From positions 38,720,001-38,784,000 of the forward strand of contig OY754466.1 of the NCBI GenBank assembly GCA_963575645.1: 64,000 nt of DNA. The letters are read 5' to 3'. The notes under the pieces are model-generated. The model was not told the origin of the DNA, ran no database searches, and saw nothing but the letters and a program-made list of their open reading frames with translations. Shown piece by piece: positions 12,715 through 26,120 of this stretch. The stretch is from Xanthostigma xanthostigma. Taxonomy: Eukaryota > Arthropoda > Insecta > Raphidioptera > Raphidiidae. Within the stretch, counting starts at the first letter, position 1. The number at the start of each line of letters is the position of its first letter. The translations under genes were made by a program, and so were the position numbers.

Positions 12715-13441
12715 TTTGAAATCACTCTTTAACACTTAATATCGATGAAAATGCTTGATGCTAGATGAACTTGTTTTGGCACAGCCTTTTTTTTATAAGA
12801 AGAGACATATTGCACTTTTAATTTTACCTAAAATTTTCTGGCGAATAAATCACAACTATTATACACATTTTTAAATGGCAACTTCAAATATGTAAGCAGT
12901 TTTTGTAAACTGTTATCTATTTTACTTATTCCTAATTTTAAACACAATAAATCAAACCGTTACAATGCAAAAACTTCACTAAAAATAATCCATGAACACA
13001 CAACAAAAAATTACAGCACAAATAAATGGGTGTACGAAATCAAAATTAACTACGTTTACATTTGATCGACATAAGAATTTTTGGGAAGTCGATTTGATCT
13101 AACACCTGTTTATACAGAACGTTTTTGAAACAAACGCCCCTCCATCTTCTAAACGTGACTGTCGGACTTACGTGCGTCCAAAAAACTTGCGACTGCATCG
13201 ATAAGAAGAAGAAGAAGATTATCTGTCAATGTGCAATGTGCATTTCAAATTTAAATATTTTGTGGTTAAGTATTTCTTATGCGTACATTTATTTCTGTCG
13301 TAAACTTTTAAAAAAATTATTAAAGCATTATCTATAATTAAAGTAAAAAGTAACAATTATGTGCTTTTGTTATTGATCAGCGTAGTAAACTAACAACAAA
13401 TAATACTCATGATTTTTCTGACTATTTTTAAATAAATAAAA
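12715..13441. promoter_or_regulatory. Shared divergent promoter region of yurt and MLH1
   Basis: The 727 bp between the two start codons must hold both promoters and 5' UTRs. Near-matches to the insect DRE motif TATCGATA occur at about 12739-12746 and 13197-13203. DREs are common in Drosophila housekeeping and replication/repair promoters. No convincing TATA box was seen. Confidence 0.4.
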
Positions 13442-16400
13442 ATGGCATCACCACCACTAATAAAAAAGTTAGATGATGTTGTTATAAACAGAATTGCAGC
13501 CGGTGAAGTAATTCAACATCCTGCCAATGCTTTGAAAGAAATGATAGAGAACAGGTTTGTAAATATTATATTTTGGCAAAGCTGAAAGCACCACTTAAAA
13601 AAAATTAATGAAACTAAGGTCGATTTTATAGTTTATACTGTCGCCACAAAGACTGAGCGGGAGCGGCTCGGCAGCGCACTGCCAAACATTTTTAATGAAC
13701 ATATTTTATATTCACATTAACTAAGACCGCTTGCACGTAAGCTTATCGTTATCGTCCATTGAGACAAGCCATTTTTCATTCTCGCAGAGTCTTAGAACTT
13801 AATTGAGTATAAATCGATCTGTATTTGCTAATTATAATTTTAATTTTTTTTACGTTTCAGCCTCGATGCAAAATCAAGTGATATAACTGTGACGATAAGA
13901 TGTGGAGGTTTAAAATTTATGCAGGTGATCAATTGTCAGTATACTTAGTGTATGGTACACCTCATATTTTTGGCGCCTTTTTGGATTGTAATATATTTCG
14001 TCCCTGTTTTTATAGTTTAGTACATTGTAAGTTAATGCGGAAAAAAGGCGTTTGTTCACTCGTCGTAGCTCCCAGGAAAAACTCAAACACAAATAAAATC
14101 CAGTCAATAAGTCCGAAAAATAATATTGTAGGTTACACTGTGATAGTTTGTACACCGCTTATCTTAGGTAATCTATAAATATATAATTTGCGAGGGTTAA
14201 TTTGAATCCTTCATCTCATTGCCGTTTCTTTTTTCCTCTATCGTTATACACTTTATTTGCTAGCAACTATTTTTAACACGCTTTTATTAGTCTCATCTGT
14301 ATGCATTTATGTATCTATCAATCTAATAAAATCTTTCAAATTAATTTTCACCCATTTCCAAACGTCTGAATAATTTGAAGTTTTGCACATTTATTAAAAA
14401 CCCATGACAATACTTTAATTTATATAAATATTTATGAATATATAAATAATGTATAATTAAATGCTTAACTTGAAAAATTACTGTAAGCAGCTAACGAGTC
14501 ATACAGCTCTGTACGTGGCGCTGCCTACACCGTAGGCGTAGTTTTTAGTGCGATAATTAAACAGCGATAGGATGTCCCCCAACTCGATATAATTTAGTTT
14601 TTTGAATAAGCTTAAAATAAGAGTAGCTTATACAAAAAAATAAATTGTATTAAGTTAATGGACATCTATCGATGCTGAACAAAATCATTAGTTTTTTTTA
14701 ACTATAATTTTTTATTTTCGACGCCGATATGCATCACACGACTTTGTCCTAATTTACTGCGCGAGCCTGGGTAGAAACAGACGAACATTGAAAACTTAGC
14801 GTCTAGAAAACATTTTTAATTTTGTATATATTTATTTTGTGAAGATCCAAGATAACGGAACTGGCATTCGCAAAGAAGATTTAGAAATAGTGTGTGAACG
14901 TTTTACCACATCAAAACTACAGCAATTTGAAGATTTAACAAACATTTCGACATATGGATTCAGAGGTGAGGCGCTGGCCAGTATAAGTCATGTGGCGCAC
15001 TTAACAATACTGACCAAAACTTTCTGGGATAAATGCGCGTACAAGTAGGTAACATTATATAAAATTGTAATCGGTCAATTGTCTGTTTTTTTCTTTGTAA
15101 ATCACACGCGAATATTGTTACAGAGTGTTTAGCGCTTTCCCGGTTTTTCCCGCCTTAAACAAAAACAGGCACACGCACCGTCTAGTCCCCTTGTGCACGA
15201 GCACTATACTTATTTTCCATCCCTACCCCCACGCTAACACCTTATGTTACAGAATTTTGCATCTATTAAAAAATAGTGTTAATAGGTATATAATATAAAA
15301 ATAACATAAATTCGATTTCGCACAATTTGAAAAACTTCCCGAATGCTTGACGAATTTCCCGGTTTTTCCCGTTTTCCCGGTCGCTAGACTCAAATATTCT
15401 TAGATTGAGGTTTTCAAATTTATAAAACCAAATATGTTATTGCCAGGGCTTCTTACGTAGACAGTAAATTGAAAGAAAAACCTAAACCATGTGCTGGCAA
15501 TCAGGGCACACAGATCACAGTTGAAGATTTATTTTATAATATGCCAACTCGTAGAAAGGCTTTAAGAAGTCCCAGTGAAGAATATCAACGAATTGCTGAT
15601 ATTGTTGGTAAATATGCAATTCATAATGCCAAGGTAGGATTCAAGTTAAAAAAGTACGGTGAAAAAAATGATATTCGAACCAATGTTCATTCAACACATA
15701 TCGACAATATCAGAAGTATTTACGGAAATAGTATTGCCAAGTAAGAATAAAATTCAATTACAGTGTAAACTCTATAATTATTTAGCGAACTTTAATTTAA
15801 CGAAAAACTTAAAACGTAGAAATTGCTAAGGTTTGTTTGGTTTACATTGTTACCCATATATTTAAACACTATATAGCGTAACCACTCTCAATAGCAAAAC
15901 AATACGTCATTATTTAGACCTCAACAATGGGAAAAGTTCTTTTTATTTAATTAAGATGATCCTACTATATCCCAAGATATGAATAAAATACAACGAAAAA
16001 TACTATTAAAATACTGGCATAGTAAAAAACGACAAACAAAGTTAACAGATTTTAATTTACTTATGCACATCTTGTTCACTTAATTTAGTCAAAATTAAAA
16101 CCATTTATTCGTAAAACTATATTGTTCTCTTTTACTATGACGAAAACTGTTTATAGCACAATGAAATACCCGGTCCCTTCAATTTCGCTATATAGAGTTT
16201 ACACTGTACTTAATTTACATAATACAGTAGATCACTGTTATAACAAGCGGTTCATTAATTATTATATTATACTTTTAGAGAATTACTTGAAATTAAAGAT
16301 AAAGATGATGAATTGAAATTTGAGATGAATGGACTTATCACAAATGTTAATTATTCTACAAAGAAAACGATTTTCCTGCTTTTTATTAACCACAGACTGG

Positions 16401-19400
16401 TAGATTCAACAGGTATTAAATTTATAAAAGTTAGAAAAATATATGTAGCTAGAATTAAAAGTTGTTTGACATCTTCATTTGTCGTGTAGAGGTTCTCTAG
16501 CCATGATAGCTGCACCCCTACTGAAATCTAGAATAATTAAATAGTGTGAAAATGCATTAAACTTACTTCATATTAATCCCTTTTGTTAAACGTTGGCGCC
16601 TGGAAATTCCCCAAATTGCATAAGTGCTAAGGTACGGTTAGAGTATCCCGGATAATCAGTTGTCCATGTTTACCTCCCCCGAACAAAATGTTGGGTACTC
16701 GCTTAATATTTATTGTATACACAGGCTCAGTGGCGTAACTAGGAGTATGTGTGCCCCCCCCGCAGATTTCTGAAAGCGCCCTGCTATTTTGCATCAGTTT
16801 CCATCATTCATATTTTTGGTGAAAAATGTCACTTGTACGCGTTTTTTAATTGAAATGTTTATTAAAATAATATATTTGCACTGTTTGCATGCAAATATTG
16901 TGCAAATATGTGCACCTCTTTGACTACGAAATGACTTCAGCGAGCATGAAAATTAATACTGTTAGTTAACGTTCAAATTTAAGTATGGGACTTCAATTTT
17001 TATTTCGTCACATATTATTAAATTATTTTTCATTTATTATTGCAAATGTTAACTTGTAACAATAACATTGTGCAAGTGATATTAATATTTTATTATTGCT
17101 TGATTTTCTCCGAAACACACGGCAGTCTTTTTTTTGAACATTTATCATTTTCATCAAGGGACTTGAGGGCGCCCCTGGCTGTGGCGCCCCCCCCCCCCGC
17201 AACGCAGGGCCTGCGGGGGCGCTATTTACGCCACTGCACAGGCTCGATCTTCCTGCATTAGATCTTATTAGTTGATCCCCATACACCAGTAAAGTGGTAT
17301 TGTAAAGTCGTCAATAATAATAGCGCAGTTGAAACGAGCGCTCAATTTGATGTAATCTGACGAAATTTTAGCATCGGAGAGATATGTGTCCGACGAATCT
17401 GTGATACAGCATATCTCTGAAACTGTTTGAGCTAGAAACCTGAAACTTAGGAAAAATAGTTTTAAAAAGTAAATACATGTTTTTTGAAAAAAATACACAA
17501 ACATGGAAGAGCGGGTTTTGTAAGATACGAAAACGTTCTAATGTTCACTCCCGTAAAACAATTATATTGTAACAAAACTGTTCTTGTTCGTTGTAGAAAA
17601 TATGTATTTACAGTAATAATAACGATAACAAAACAAATAAACAAACAAACTAAAAGTACTTCTCTATAACGTAACAGAAACAAAACAACAATTATAACTA
17701 ATAAAATAAAAGAATACAAAGTCGCTATTTATGTACACAAAACACTATACGACTATATACACACAATTATTTATGTTGATCCAGATTTATGTGACTTCAG
17801 TCAACGGTCTATTAACCACACTGCACTAGCATTTATTTCGCGCACCCTTTATTCACACAGTTCATTTATCTCAGCAGTTACCTCAGTACTGTTCACGGTA
17901 CTGACTGTCAATTTATGTCGATTGTTCATTTGATGAAATAAGCAATACCTGACTGTCCCTGAGCTATCGCGGTGGTATATATATGCGCTGGATAGTTCTT
18001 TCTTTTTCTTGCATTCATTGTTGTCTGGAATTTGGCAACAAAACCTTTTTTTTCCTACGCATATTGTTATTGTTTGAACAATCAAGCCGCTTGTTGCCCC
18101 ATAACAATCAGTGTGTCATTGTTAGAATGACAAGCCGATTGTTATTTCACAACAGTATGTATGTCATTGTTAGAATGATGAGCCAATTGTTGTCTCACGA
18201 AATTCTTTGTCGTCGCATGCTGGGGGGGTCTCTGTTACAATATATTTTATTTTGTTAATAAAACTGCCTGCACAGTGCACTGGAAAATAATATTGTAGGT
18301 GTCAAATGTCTTATTAAAATAACTGATCTTGTTTATAGCTAAGTTATAACTAATTAATTTGTTGAAATATGATCTACTGATAATAAGATATAATAATTAA
18401 TTGCAGAATGTTTACTACCTACAACACAATTTTCTGCTTTGTAAATGGTACAGTTAAATACGTTACCTGTCTGGTTATTGTTTTTAGCAATACGGAAAGC
18501 TATTGAACTGGTTTACGGAACATATTTGCCGAAAAATAGTCATCCGTTTGTGTATCTTAGCATTGAAATCAATCCAAAAAATGTTGATGTGAATGTGCAT
18601 CCTACAAAACACGAAGTTCATTTTCTTTACGAAGAACAGATTATTGATAAAATAAAACAAACGACGGAAAAAGTGTTGCTGGGATCGAACGCTTCAAGAG
18701 TTTTTTATACACAGGTATAATAAAAAAATTACGTGCAAACAGAACTGAAGAGTATCTTGTGTCTAGGATACTTTTTGTATCTTAGATACTTTCATATATA
18801 TTCTTTTGAGTGTTTAGTATCTTGCAGCCCCGGATCTACGATTTTTTTGAACCGGGGCAGAAACTTGATAATGGCGCCCCCTCTCTCCAGCTTTTGAGAT
18901 AAATTACTTAAAAAAACTCATAAATATATAATGGTTGGTATTTTTCGTGAACGGGAAACCGTCAGAAAACAAGCAGATAGAGTAAATCGGAAAAAGGACA
19001 GATTAGATAGATGTGGTTTTGGCGCCCTCTAAAACTGCCGCCCGGGGCGGGTGCTCCGGTTTGCCCCCCCCCCCCTCAGATCCGGGGCTGGTATCTTGTA
19101 TCTAAATACCTTTTTTTTTAATGTCCTCTGCAGCCCTCAATGCAATTACTATGATGTGTGATTTTAGGCCTTATTACCCGGAGCTTCGAAAACGGAAGAC
19201 TCAAGCAGCAAAAAAGTAGATAAACAAAATAAAATGGACCCTGAAGTAGTACGCGATAAAAATTTGGTACGCACAGATTCGGCTGAGCAAAAATTAGATA
19301 AATTTTTCCAAATATTCAAAGAACCTGTTAAACCAGTAAAAAAACAAGCTTCTAATCTGAGGACGAAAAAGCAAAGGTAAAAATTAAATCAAATAGTCTT

Positions 19401-20590
19401 CCTCTTTGACTATTTAATAGAAATGGACAGCCATTGTGCTTAAACGTGCTTAAAATCAAACTATTTTTTTTAAATGTCAAAGGCGTCTGGTTTAGCGAGT
19501 AACTTCATCCTGTTAATTTTGATCGTACATCGTAAAAAGTCAATGTCATTATTTTTTCATTAAGTACCTATAGTTTCAAATTATCGCCCGATAAACTCTT
19601 GATGTCTCATGCAAACTTTACGCACATTACATAAAAATCGGGCCCACTGAACCTTGATATTTAATTCTCGTTTACAGAATTGAAGTAAAGCTGTACAGTG
19701 TTAATCAACTACGTGAAGCAATCGAAAACAACAGCAACACTGTCCTTAGGACATTGTTTGCTCAACACTCATTCGTAGGCATTGTTGGTCAATGCCAGGT
19801 TCTACTTCAGTACAATACGGAATTGTATCTTTGTCAATTGGAGAAACTTGCCGAAGAATTGTTTTACCAGTTTCTGATATATAATTTTCAAAATTTTGAT
19901 ATAATTAAACTGAATCCTCCATTACCCATATATGATTTGGCTATAATAAATTTCAATCTACCACATTTGGAATACGATGAAGAAAGGTACGGTCCGAAGG
20001 AAGAACTATCCAGATTAATAAAAAGTTTGCTAGTCGAAAGGAGTGATATGCTTAACACTTATTTTTCAATGGAAATTGATGCAGAAGGGAATCTAATTTC
20101 AATTCCTCTATTGTTAGGTGAGTTACAAACTAAATTTACAGAGTATATACCCTTGGGAACCAATTATTTGATTACCAGGTCTATCACGAATTGAGTGAAT
20201 AAACCGGAAGTCTTCTCATAAAAGCCCAGGACTCGAGGATGCAAGTGCATCTTTGGTTTCCAAAAGTCCCCGTCCTACCCAAATGACCGATGTTATTTCT
20301 TCTTCGCAGATAACTACCTTCCGGACATGCGTAATCTACCGACATACATAACGAAAATTGCACTTGATGTGGATTGGGAAAATGAAAAAGAATGTTTTGA
20401 CACCTTTTCAAGACAGACTGCAATGTTCTATTCAAAAATTGCACAGAATAATAACGAATGGGTCATAGAACACGTTCTTCTTCCTGCTATTAAACAGTAC
20501 TTTCTGCCGCCAAAACAGTTCGCACAAAATGGCTACGTACTTCAAGTTGCCAGCTTGCCTAATTTATATAAAGTTTTTGAGCGATGCTGA
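13442..20590 (+). CDS. Mlh1: DNA mismatch repair protein MLH1
   Basis: MutL homologue; as MutLalpha with PMS2 it couples mismatch recognition to strand incision in the nucleus. Nine exons join in phase: 13442-13554, 13861-13924, 14845-15044, 15447-15740, 16279-16412, 18488-18714, 19168-19376, 19678-20117 and 20310-20590. They encode 653 residues (human 756). The N-terminal GHKL ATPase is intact: NRIAAGEV, catalytic-type Glu33 in [18 protein letters not shown] and [18 protein letters not shown]. The transducer domain has [12 protein letters not shown] and [15 protein letters not shown]. The C-terminal dimerisation domain includes HSFVGIVGQ and DYFSLEID-like [12 protein letters not shown], and ends in VFERC, whose Cys helps complete the PMS2 endonuclease site. 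The missing ~100 residues are nearly all from the flexible linker (about residues 345-420). Several introns hold hAT MITEs. Confidence 0.97.
14255..14755 (+). repeat. Dispersed repeat in MLH1 intron 2, related copy at 44885-45500
   Basis: The segments TTAACACGCTTTTATTAG, CAAATTAATTTTCACCCATT and GGATGTCCCCCAACT recur around 44885-45500 in the opposite orientation. Parts of each copy are internally inverted, so the family is probably palindromic. Smaller relatives occur near 880-1000 and 62290-62330. No coding frame. Confidence 0.55.
16728..17236. mobile_element. hAT-type MITE in MLH1 intron 5
   Basis: Starts CAGTGGCGTAACTAGG and ends ATTTACGCCACTG, flanked by perfect 8 bp duplications CACAGGCT (16720-16727 and 17237-17244). 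The ends carry G/C-rich runs of C. It encodes nothing. Confidence 0.88.
18083..18198 (+). repeat. 48 bp tandem repeat, about 2.4 copies
   Basis: Units begin CAAGCCG and contain CATTGTTAGAATGA; the second starts at 18131 and a partial third at about 18179. The units differ at several positions. It lies in MLH1 intron 5. Confidence 0.6.
18825..19090. mobile_element. hAT-type MITE in MLH1 intron 6
   Basis: Starts CAGCCCCGGATCT and ends AGATCCGGGGCTG. Identical 8 bp flanks GTATCTTG (18817-18824 and 19091-19098) mark a hAT insertion. No coding frame. Confidence 0.88.
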
Positions 20591-20747
20591 ATTTTTCATT
20601 ATATCTGATAAGAGTTTTGTTTTAATTATTACATTATTATTTTCAAATGTTTTTTTTTTTAATTTTTTTTTTTTCGTAATTTTATATTAAATAAGAAAAA
20701 TTATTTTGTTTTTATTAAGTTTAATACCTGTTTAGGTCCTCAGGAAG

Positions 20748-20753
20748 AATAAA
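20748..20753 (+). terminator. Candidate polyadenylation signal of MLH1
   Basis: AATAAA lies 158 nt after the MLH1 stop codon, following T-rich 3' UTR-like sequence. Confidence 0.4.
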
Positions 20754-23700
20754 TATAGTTAAGAACTTAAATAAACGTCTATATAAAATATTCAACATAA
20801 ACAAGATAGTAAGCTGTACCTACATATTGTTAGAATGTACTATTATTTCATATTGATGATAAATATTTGGCACTTCCTTATTTAATTGCTCAAGAATTTC
20901 GTTTTTTACTTGTAACAGTAGTGTGCAGGTCGTTCATGCGTCGCCATATTGCGTACTCTCCATATTCTATCATTCTGCTGAAAAACAATAGCCCGGGGAT
21001 CACTAAAAATGCAGAAACAGTGGCGGTTCCATGAGCGCTGCAGAGCTACAGCACAACCACAATCTTAGGCATTTCATAATACGTCATACATACATGATAA
21101 ATGGCTTGTGGCAGCAGTGACTAGTGTTACATTAGAGTGTATATTGAAATTTATTGTCTAGTGTTTAAAAAAAACTTAATAATTAACATAAACATGGATG
21201 TGGTTAATAATTTACCCCCCCCCCCCACATTCCTAGTCTGTGTTAGGAGGTTGACCCTGCAAAACACATTTAAAATGTTTACGAGCTGCCACTGTGCAGG
21301 ATTCCATACAGTCAAGTGACTTTTCGACTTACCAGGATTATCAAATTTCAGTTTACGGAGTGCTGTAAATAATAAAAATTATAGTCTATCACAGGAATCC
21401 ATGACGGATATCGAATTTTTAAGAACCCGGGCTAATGTTCTTTGGGGGCCATTTTTCCGATTTACTTTATAATTATTTCGCTTACTGCTCAACCTACAGT
21501 TGACTTACCGCAATAACAAACTATGTTACTCCTGAAAATATAAGTTATTCGTGATTGGAAATACGTAAATTGGTTTAGTGGTTTTCAAGTAACATACATA
21601 CACGATACCCGGTACATACATACATCTTACGAATATAAGTAAATCGATATTCGATATATATTTTTAGTTTTATGTATTAAAAAAAAATAATAAAAAACAA
21701 TTATTGACACAGAACTTCTACAAACTGCACATAAAATTCATTTTAGTGTTAATGATTAAACTTTTCTTCTCATAATTGCTAAAATACACGAACAGTTAAA
21801 ATTTTAAGAAAACATTTCTACATTCGCTACATTCAATCAACACAAAATTGTTTTGCTAATCGTCACCCATTATAAACATTAAAAAATTTGTACTAAGTAA
21901 TGCTGCTACTAAGTTATTTACTTATTTTTTAACACAATTAATTTCAAATTCCTATTACAAGGCAGTAATGGTATACTATATGCATTTATGATACATTGTT
22001 GCACTTAGGAACTATGTATCAACTTTTAAAAAAATGAAAAAAGAGACCGTGTATATTATACTACACACTACAGAAATGAAACTTCTTGTCGCGTCGACTG
22101 TAGACACACACATTCTCAAAAGGCGCAGAGGAGTGGGACTGCAGCGTTTTGTTAAACGTTCAGCCACATAAATGCAAGTCCCTCTATTGTGCGTAAAGAA
22201 GTTTCACTTCAAAAATAATACGTTTTAATTTAATACTAGAGTTGTATCGAATATTAGGCAACTATTTTAGTATTCTGGCTATTCAGCAATGTTTTTATCG
22301 TTCGTCCGAATATCGAATATTTTTCCACTATTTATAATAATTATAAATTTTTTATTTAGGGAAATAGTGTTAATCGATATTATTGATTAAAAAACAAGTA
22401 GTCTGATGCTTCGCTCGTAAGTTATTCACTGTAGACTGTAGAGGACCTATATATTAATTCGTAAAAGCAATGTAAGATATTTTGCTCCCACTCTCTGGAT
22501 TTTCTGTTTTATTAAACTATAATAAGCGTGATTATCTAGAAACATGATACAGAAAATTCTAAATTATTTACTATGTGACAAACGTAGTGTAAAAAATGTT
22601 AAAAAACTGTGCCTAATATTCGGTTACTCGGCATGTGACCTATTTGTTGCACCTCTACTTACATCTATCATGATTTTTGTATATTTATGTGTATTTAGTA
22701 GGAATACACCAGATAGTTACGTTTTGCCAGATACTGGGCAATAATATTAATTATCGAATTTTCCAGCATGGCTAACAAGGCGGAAACCAAGAAGTTTGAA
22801 TGCAATTATTATATTTTGAAATTTCGACAAAAGTTCAGTTAAATTTAAACAAAACTCTTAATTTGTAAAGATATTTTAATATCCAGGCCAATACAGTAAG
22901 TATCTGAAAAAAAGATGCCAGATATACGCAAAAAATCTTATGCATTCCAGTTTAATGGTCGAATTATATAATATCATCGAGGCTATAAAATATAATCAGA
23001 ATTATTATTTTATGCACCATAAAAGAAATATTTTTTTTTACTTGAGAACAAGGCGTTAATTCAAGAAGTTTCCTACTTTTTAACAAGGGGCTTGGAAACT
23101 GTTAAGAGCCTCTACTTTTTATCACCAGATGTCACAGCGGCATCATAGAACAAAACAAATATTTTATTTACTACAATACTTAAATGAACATTATGCAAAA
23201 CCTATATTATTTTGTTCATAAAAGGTGCCGTAAAAGATGCAATTATTTGTATTATTACACAATACAGTAATAATAATTCTCTATATGTACAGCCTCTGTG
23301 CTGTTCTGCCGCCCTAACCTAAAAATCAATATCTCCAAATAGTTATGAATTGATAAGGTCAGGTGTACTTACTGCAAAGTGTTGTTTGTTAATCTAAAAC
23401 AGACATTTCCATATTAGACCTAGAAGTGAATTAACTACAAATGGGGAGATACTGCTTTTTATGTCAAGACGACAGTATTATAAAATGCATATTATAATCT
23501 TATATTCTACATGTTTTTCATATATAATAAGATCGATGATAATTTTTTTTCGCTTTTGATTAACCGTAATATAAAACAATAATATCAATAAATATACAAT
23601 AATCCAATAATAATACCAAAAAACCGACAGCATTAAATAATAATAAATATTAACTAAGGTATAATTTACTACTTTTTGTAACATTATTGTTTTTTGCACA

Positions 23701-23912
23701 CAATTATTTTTGGCAAGCAACAGAGAATGATCACTAATAATAATCACATTAAGTAGCAGGAATTCTCAATCTGCATTTTTTCATCTTTGGTAATTGTGAT
23801 CAGAAATATAAATATTTATAATTTTAATACAATTCATACATATTTTGATTATTGAAAATAGAATCCCTAGCAAAATGGCAGAGACAGTGTTGTAGCTAGG
23901 GTCATCGGCGCG
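20754..23912. other. Intergenic AT-rich DNA, no gene recognised
   Basis: Only short chance frames occur. It contains C-runs and simple repeats, and one small MITE listed separately at 22075-22215. I see no RNA gene, conserved protein or splice-bounded exon. Confidence 0.5.
22075..22215. mobile_element. Small TIR element (MITE)
   Basis: TGAAACTTCTT near the left end is mirrored by AAGAAGTTTCA near the right end, about 140 bp apart, around a non-coding centre. Target duplications were not resolved. Confidence 0.45.
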
Positions 23913-24251
23913 CAGGGCCGGCGTCACACTTTTTTTTCGAGTAGGTAGTAAGAAAGAGGCTGGGGAGGGGGGGGGCTTTCATGGATGATGTTTTACAATT
24001 TATTTTGATACAGATAAAGGATTAGAACACGTCATGCCTCACTCGCGGCGTGTGTGTGAAATAGAAGAAGGGAGAAAGAGAGAGAGGTATAAGATCTGAC
24101 GTTGGAAACTGCCGCTCGCGCATGTGCGCGGCAATTTTAAATTTCAAACATAGAAAATATTATACTTTAGGGTTTTGTCCGATAATTCCGAGTGGGTATG
24201 TACCCACTGGAGTACCACTACCCATACTACCCACGTCAACCGCTGGCCCTG
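23913..24251. mobile_element. hAT-like MITE, diverged
   Basis: CAGGGCCGGCGTCAC at the left end matches the complement of the right end, GCTGGCCCTG. The flanks TCGGCGCG and TCGACGCT agree at 5 of 8 positions, consistent with an old 8 bp duplication. The right part mimics a short exon (see rejected items). Confidence 0.6.
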
Positions 24252-24577
24252 TCGACGCTCAAGGTAAGATTCTGATTTCGTACCTTCAAAATTATTTACT
24301 CGCTAAATGATTTATTATGAACCGAATCACTGATAATGTTTCTGTTATCAAGCCCTAGCTATAGTGCTTAGTGGAAGGAGAAAACCAATTTAAAATACGT
24401 CATTAATTTTGAAATACGGTAGAGCGTCAATTAACTGAACTAATTTAAAATGAAACTTTCGATTTTTTATTTTATGAATTTTCGAGAGAAAAAAATTGTT
24501 GTTGAATATATATGTGAGCACTTGTTCAATACAAAATTAAAAATCACGCGTTTTATATAACCCAACGATCCTTATAC

Positions 24578-25140
24578 AGTATGTAAACGCGTAAGGTGCG
24601 CATAGGGAAATAAGCATGGGGAAAAAATACTTGGATCAGAGTTAGCCATGACTGCAGTAATTGTTATTTCTATTGAATTATCGTGGTAATCTTGAGGATT
24701 TCTATTTTATTTTGATTTATTTTTATTTTACTTGGCTTTTTTAATAATAAAAAGCTCTTATAAATCATTATTTTAATTTTTTTGTACTAAAATAAAACAA
24801 AAAAACAACTCCATCTGTTTGGAAACATTTCATTCAAAAATTGTCTGACTGGTATGACGTATGCGCGTTGGTAAATCAGTGACCCAAATGTCCAACATGA
24901 ATAGGCGGAGATATTTGATCTCGCACTATTTAAGTATTTTTGGGAATTTAATGTCCCATTAATCAAAAAAGTCCGATTATGTTGTAATCATTTGAATATT
25001 TTCTTCGGTAGTATAGACATTCATTTTGCAAAAGACTATTATCTGTCAAATTAAAAAACAAGATTTCAAGGCTCACTCTGATCCAGTCATTTTTTCCCAA
25101 TGTTAATTTCCCTATGTGCACCTTACGTGTTTACATACTG
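24578..25140. mobile_element. Tc1/mariner-type MITE
   Basis: CAGTATGTAAACGCG and GTGTTTACATACTG form inverted ends extending over about 35 bp (GTAAGGTGCGCATAGGGAAA on the left). A TA lies at each flank, as for Tc1/mariner insertions. Inner segments near ACTTGGATCAGAGT are inverted too. No transposase remains. Confidence 0.75.
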
Positions 25141-25251
25141 TATACTGCATTTGTAAGATTAAAATTACACGTTTATTTCAAATAACTTTTGACGCCCGAT
25201 ATAATGCATTCTGACCTCGAAAATAGCAGTGACGTCATAATATGTTACAAT

Positions 25252-25408
25252 CAGTGCTGTAAATAGGACGGTGCCCCGTCTCAGGGCACAGACCCTGAAT
25301 GGGCGCAGAAATGACCAGACCAGGACCAAGCTTTAAGATTAGAACTTTTTTCAAGGGCGCGGTTATAGAAGCTCGCACCTGGCGCATTAAAGACTAATTA
25401 CGACACTG
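25252..25408. mobile_element. hAT-like MITE
   Basis: Starts CAGTGCTGTAAATAGG and ends TAATTACGACACTG. The flanks GTTACAAT and GTTACAAA match at 7 of 8 positions. Confidence 0.65.
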
Positions 25409-25655
25409 GTTACAAACTGAACAGTACGCAAAGTTTTGTATCAAACAGACGACAATAATGTTTGTATCGGACCTACGTTCCAAACTGGAATCAAAAAGTG
25501 AATACGATAGGCAAATAACACAAATCCACGTTTGGAAATAAAATACAGAAACGCAAATAAAAAACAAATGTATGGCTGAACAAAATCTGAAGTCGAATAA
25601 AATGCAGAATTTTACGAGTTAATTTATTCCTAGTGCGAGCCCGTAAAACGAAAAT

Positions 25656-26120
25656 TTGCGAAATGGGAATTTTTCTCCTACAGATATATTTATTGCCATA
25701 ATATTTAAAATCTTGTTTATAAAACTCGTAAGCCCAGAAACGTGTCAGGCTCCACCTACATTGGATTCGTATTTCTCTCGATCCGACGTCGGTCGAGATC
25801 AAAAGGAAAGCAAACACCAAGATTATAACATAGATGCTTATGTTGAAAAGGAAAGCCTGATACGACAAGAAACGATGACAGTCGTTAACGGACGGACGGG
25901 TGAAAGTGTGATTCAATCGTGGGTCAGAAAGTTCGAAGCAACTGGTTCGGTTCTCAAACAGAAGCCTGCGGGACGCTCAGGTCAACAAGAACGGAAGACA
26001 CAATTGAACAAGTTAGAGCTTCAGTTCAACGTAATCCTGGACTATCGACTCGCAAGCGATCAGCTGATAATATCGATATCATCGATCCATCGCGACTAAA
26101 TTTCCGAGAACCGAGCTTCT
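25656..26120 (+). pseudogene. Mariner-like transposase N-terminal fragment, frameshifted
   Basis: From about 25880 the translation carries the paired-type DNA-binding region of a mariner-like transposase: SVIQSWVRKFEATGSV, then in a shifted frame TIEQVRASVQRNPGLSTRKR. The change of frame near 25990 and the absence of catalytic DDE/D residues make it inactive. The 5' part of the frame (25656-25880) is open but not recognised. It may be unrelated sequence fused by insertion. Confidence 0.6.

Noticed and set aside
13900-14178. Overlapping frames on both strands after MLH1 exon 2
   Set aside because: MLH1 exon 2 ends at 13924 with a donor, and MLH1 homology resumes at 14845, so this is intron.
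15120-15390. Repeats of CCCGGTTTTTCCCG in MLH1 intron 3
   Set aside because: Similar motifs occur at both sides but I could not define ends or target duplications, so I did not call an element.
17023-17286. Frames on both strands with Pro/Ala-rich translation
   Set aside because: They lie across the GC-rich end of the hAT MITE at 16728-17236 in an MLH1 intron.
17665-18245. Possible solo LTR, with GTAACAGA near the left and TCTGTTAC at the right
   Set aside because: The ends are not clean TG...CA, no target duplication or primer-binding site was seen, and the match is short.
22544-22744. 66-codon frame with hydrophobic segment
   Set aside because: No splice context, no recognisable family, and it lies in AT-rich DNA where such frames are frequent.
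24171-24264. Exon-like stretch with acceptor TTTAG and donor AAG|GTAAGA encoding SGYVPTGVPLP
   Set aside because: It forms the right end of the hAT-like MITE at 23913-24251 (GCTGGCCCTG matches the left end), so the splice signals are fortuitous.
25491-25916. 141-codon minus-strand frame
   Set aside because: It is the antisense of the open segment leading into the mariner fragment and has no recognisable feature.
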